A stretch of 64,000 nucleotides of DNA. It comes from Nannocystaceae bacterium (lineage in GTDB: Bacteria; Myxococcota_A; Polyangia; Nannocystales; Nannocystaceae). A program made the position numbers and the translations under genes. The notes under the pieces are model-generated. The model had not been told where the DNA came from. It saw only the letters and a program-made list of their open reading frames with translations, and searched no databases. Positions 63,441 to 64,000 of the stretch are shown here, piece after piece. Position 1 is the first letter of the stretch, and every line of letters starts with the position of its first letter. The stretch is taken from the NCBI GenBank assembly GCA_019694555.1, contig JAIBBS010000013.1, positions 1 to 64,000 on the forward strand, written 5' to 3'.

Positions 63441-64000
63441 TCAGAACCGCCCGACGAAGCCGACGCCCGCGAAACCGGCCCCACGGGCCGTCCTGGGCAC
63501 GAGGGTGGGAGTGAACACCACACGCGCGGCCGCGGCCTCCTTGGCCTGACGGCGTCGCGGCACACCCACGCCCAGCAGGACCGAGCCGCCGACCACCGCC
63601 GCGGCACCGACGGCCGCGAGCGAGATCGTCAGCGGGCGATCCTCCTCCGAGCCGACGAACGCGAGCGCGCCCAGCAACAGCAGGCCGCCCAGGCCCAGCG
63701 AGATCGAGCCGCCGATGATCATGCTGCGACCGCTGCGGTACTGCTTCGCCAGCACCGGATCGGACTGGAGCACCTGCGCCATCGCGGCGTCGCGACGCTT
63801 CTTCTCGGCATTCTCGACGCCGTACAGCGACGGCGCCTGCTTCTTCTCCGCCTCGGCGATGCGCACATCGAGCTGGGCGATGCGCTCGTTGACGCGCTTG
63901 AACTCCGCGATCGTGCGCTCGTCGGGGTCGTTGAGCAGCTTGTAGGTGGTGAGGAAGTCCTGCAGCAGCGACTTGGCCTTGCGCAGACGCGTGACGTTCT
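63441..64000 (-). CDS. Partial protein with coiled coil and two membrane helices
   Basis: The frame is open to the right window edge, so the N-terminus is missing; at least 186 residues are present. It has a charged helical or coiled-coil segment (LRKAKSLLQDFLTTYKLL, RIAQLDVRIAEAEKK) and then two membrane helices (MIIGGSISLGLGGLLLLGAL and SLAAVGAAAVVGGSVLLGVG), a basic turn (PRRRQAK) and a tail ending GRF. It lies 36 bp upstream of the kinase gene on the same strand. The C-terminal module resembles those of 60892-61692 and 23057-23824. Function unknown. Confidence 0.72.
   Translation of the reverse strand, partial: NVTRLRKAKSLLQDFLTTYKLLNDPDERTIAEFKRVNERIAQLDVRIAEAEKKQAPSLYGVENAEKKRRDAAMAQVLQSDPVLAKQYRSGRSMIIGGSISLGLGGLLLLGALAFVGSEEDRPLTISLAAVGAAAVVGGSVLLGVGVPRRRQAKEAAAARVVFTPTLVPRTARGAGFAGVGFVGRF

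Overview
The window looks like a chromosomal segment of a myxobacterium (Myxococcota), probably near the Nannocystis/Polyangia side. The DNA is roughly 70% GC by eye and about 97% coding. It carries eukaryote-like Ser/Thr kinases (one with the HRDVSPxN catalytic loop common in myxobacteria), a response regulator fused to a DUF4388-type C-terminus, and an unusual density of secreted lipoproteins. About 24 of the 59 genes I call start with a lipoprotein signal peptide, and many continue into Ser/Gly/Asp/Thr low-complexity linkers. No rRNA, tRNA, CRISPR array, insertion sequence or prophage was seen, and no gene-free stretch exceeds 300 bp.

Layout. 1-13.3 kb: a partial periplasmic protein, an FN3-like lipoprotein and multicopper oxidase, Cys-rich lipoproteins, a CBS-pair protein, a purple-acid-phosphatase-like lipoprotein, a seven-helix membrane protein with an Asp-rich tandem repeat, an MBOAT/wax-synthase-like acyltransferase, a Kazal-like lipoprotein, a CorA-like protein, an EEP-fold lipoprotein and two tandem carrier-type lipoproteins. 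13.4-26.6 kb: a stand-alone E2 acyltransferase domain, a CxxCH lipoprotein with a Tat-exported partner, propeller and vWA lipoproteins, RibBA and a HEAT-repeat protein. 26.7-34.5 kb: carB and greA followed by lipoprotein genes and a palindrome-rich repeat element. 34.7-38.2 kb: a two-gene operon of a squalene-hopene-cyclase-family protein and a squalene-epoxidase-like flavoprotein, with a perfect CRP-type palindrome upstream. 38.4-47.4 kb: a DUF4388 response regulator, an RluA-family pseudouridine synthase, SfsA, and a coupled operon of thioredoxin-fold lipoprotein, S55-type protease and propeller protein. 47.4-64 kb: a divergent LysR/NmrA pair, a large lamin-tail lipoprotein, an abundant-looking lipoprotein with a clear promoter and terminator, RNase HI, a three-gene glycan module (FAD oxidoreductase, GT2, polysaccharide deacetylase), two Ser/Thr kinases, a GT-C-like membrane protein and TPR/two-helix membrane proteins.

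Most of the window is housekeeping plus cell-envelope genes. The best candidates for something undescribed are the cyclase/epoxidase operon (the cyclase-family protein appears to lack the canonical DxDD acid), a recurrent TAnnnT box 6-13 nt before start codons that suggests widespread leaderless transcription, and the 33.75-33.91 kb palindromic element that supplies the start codon of a lipoprotein gene.
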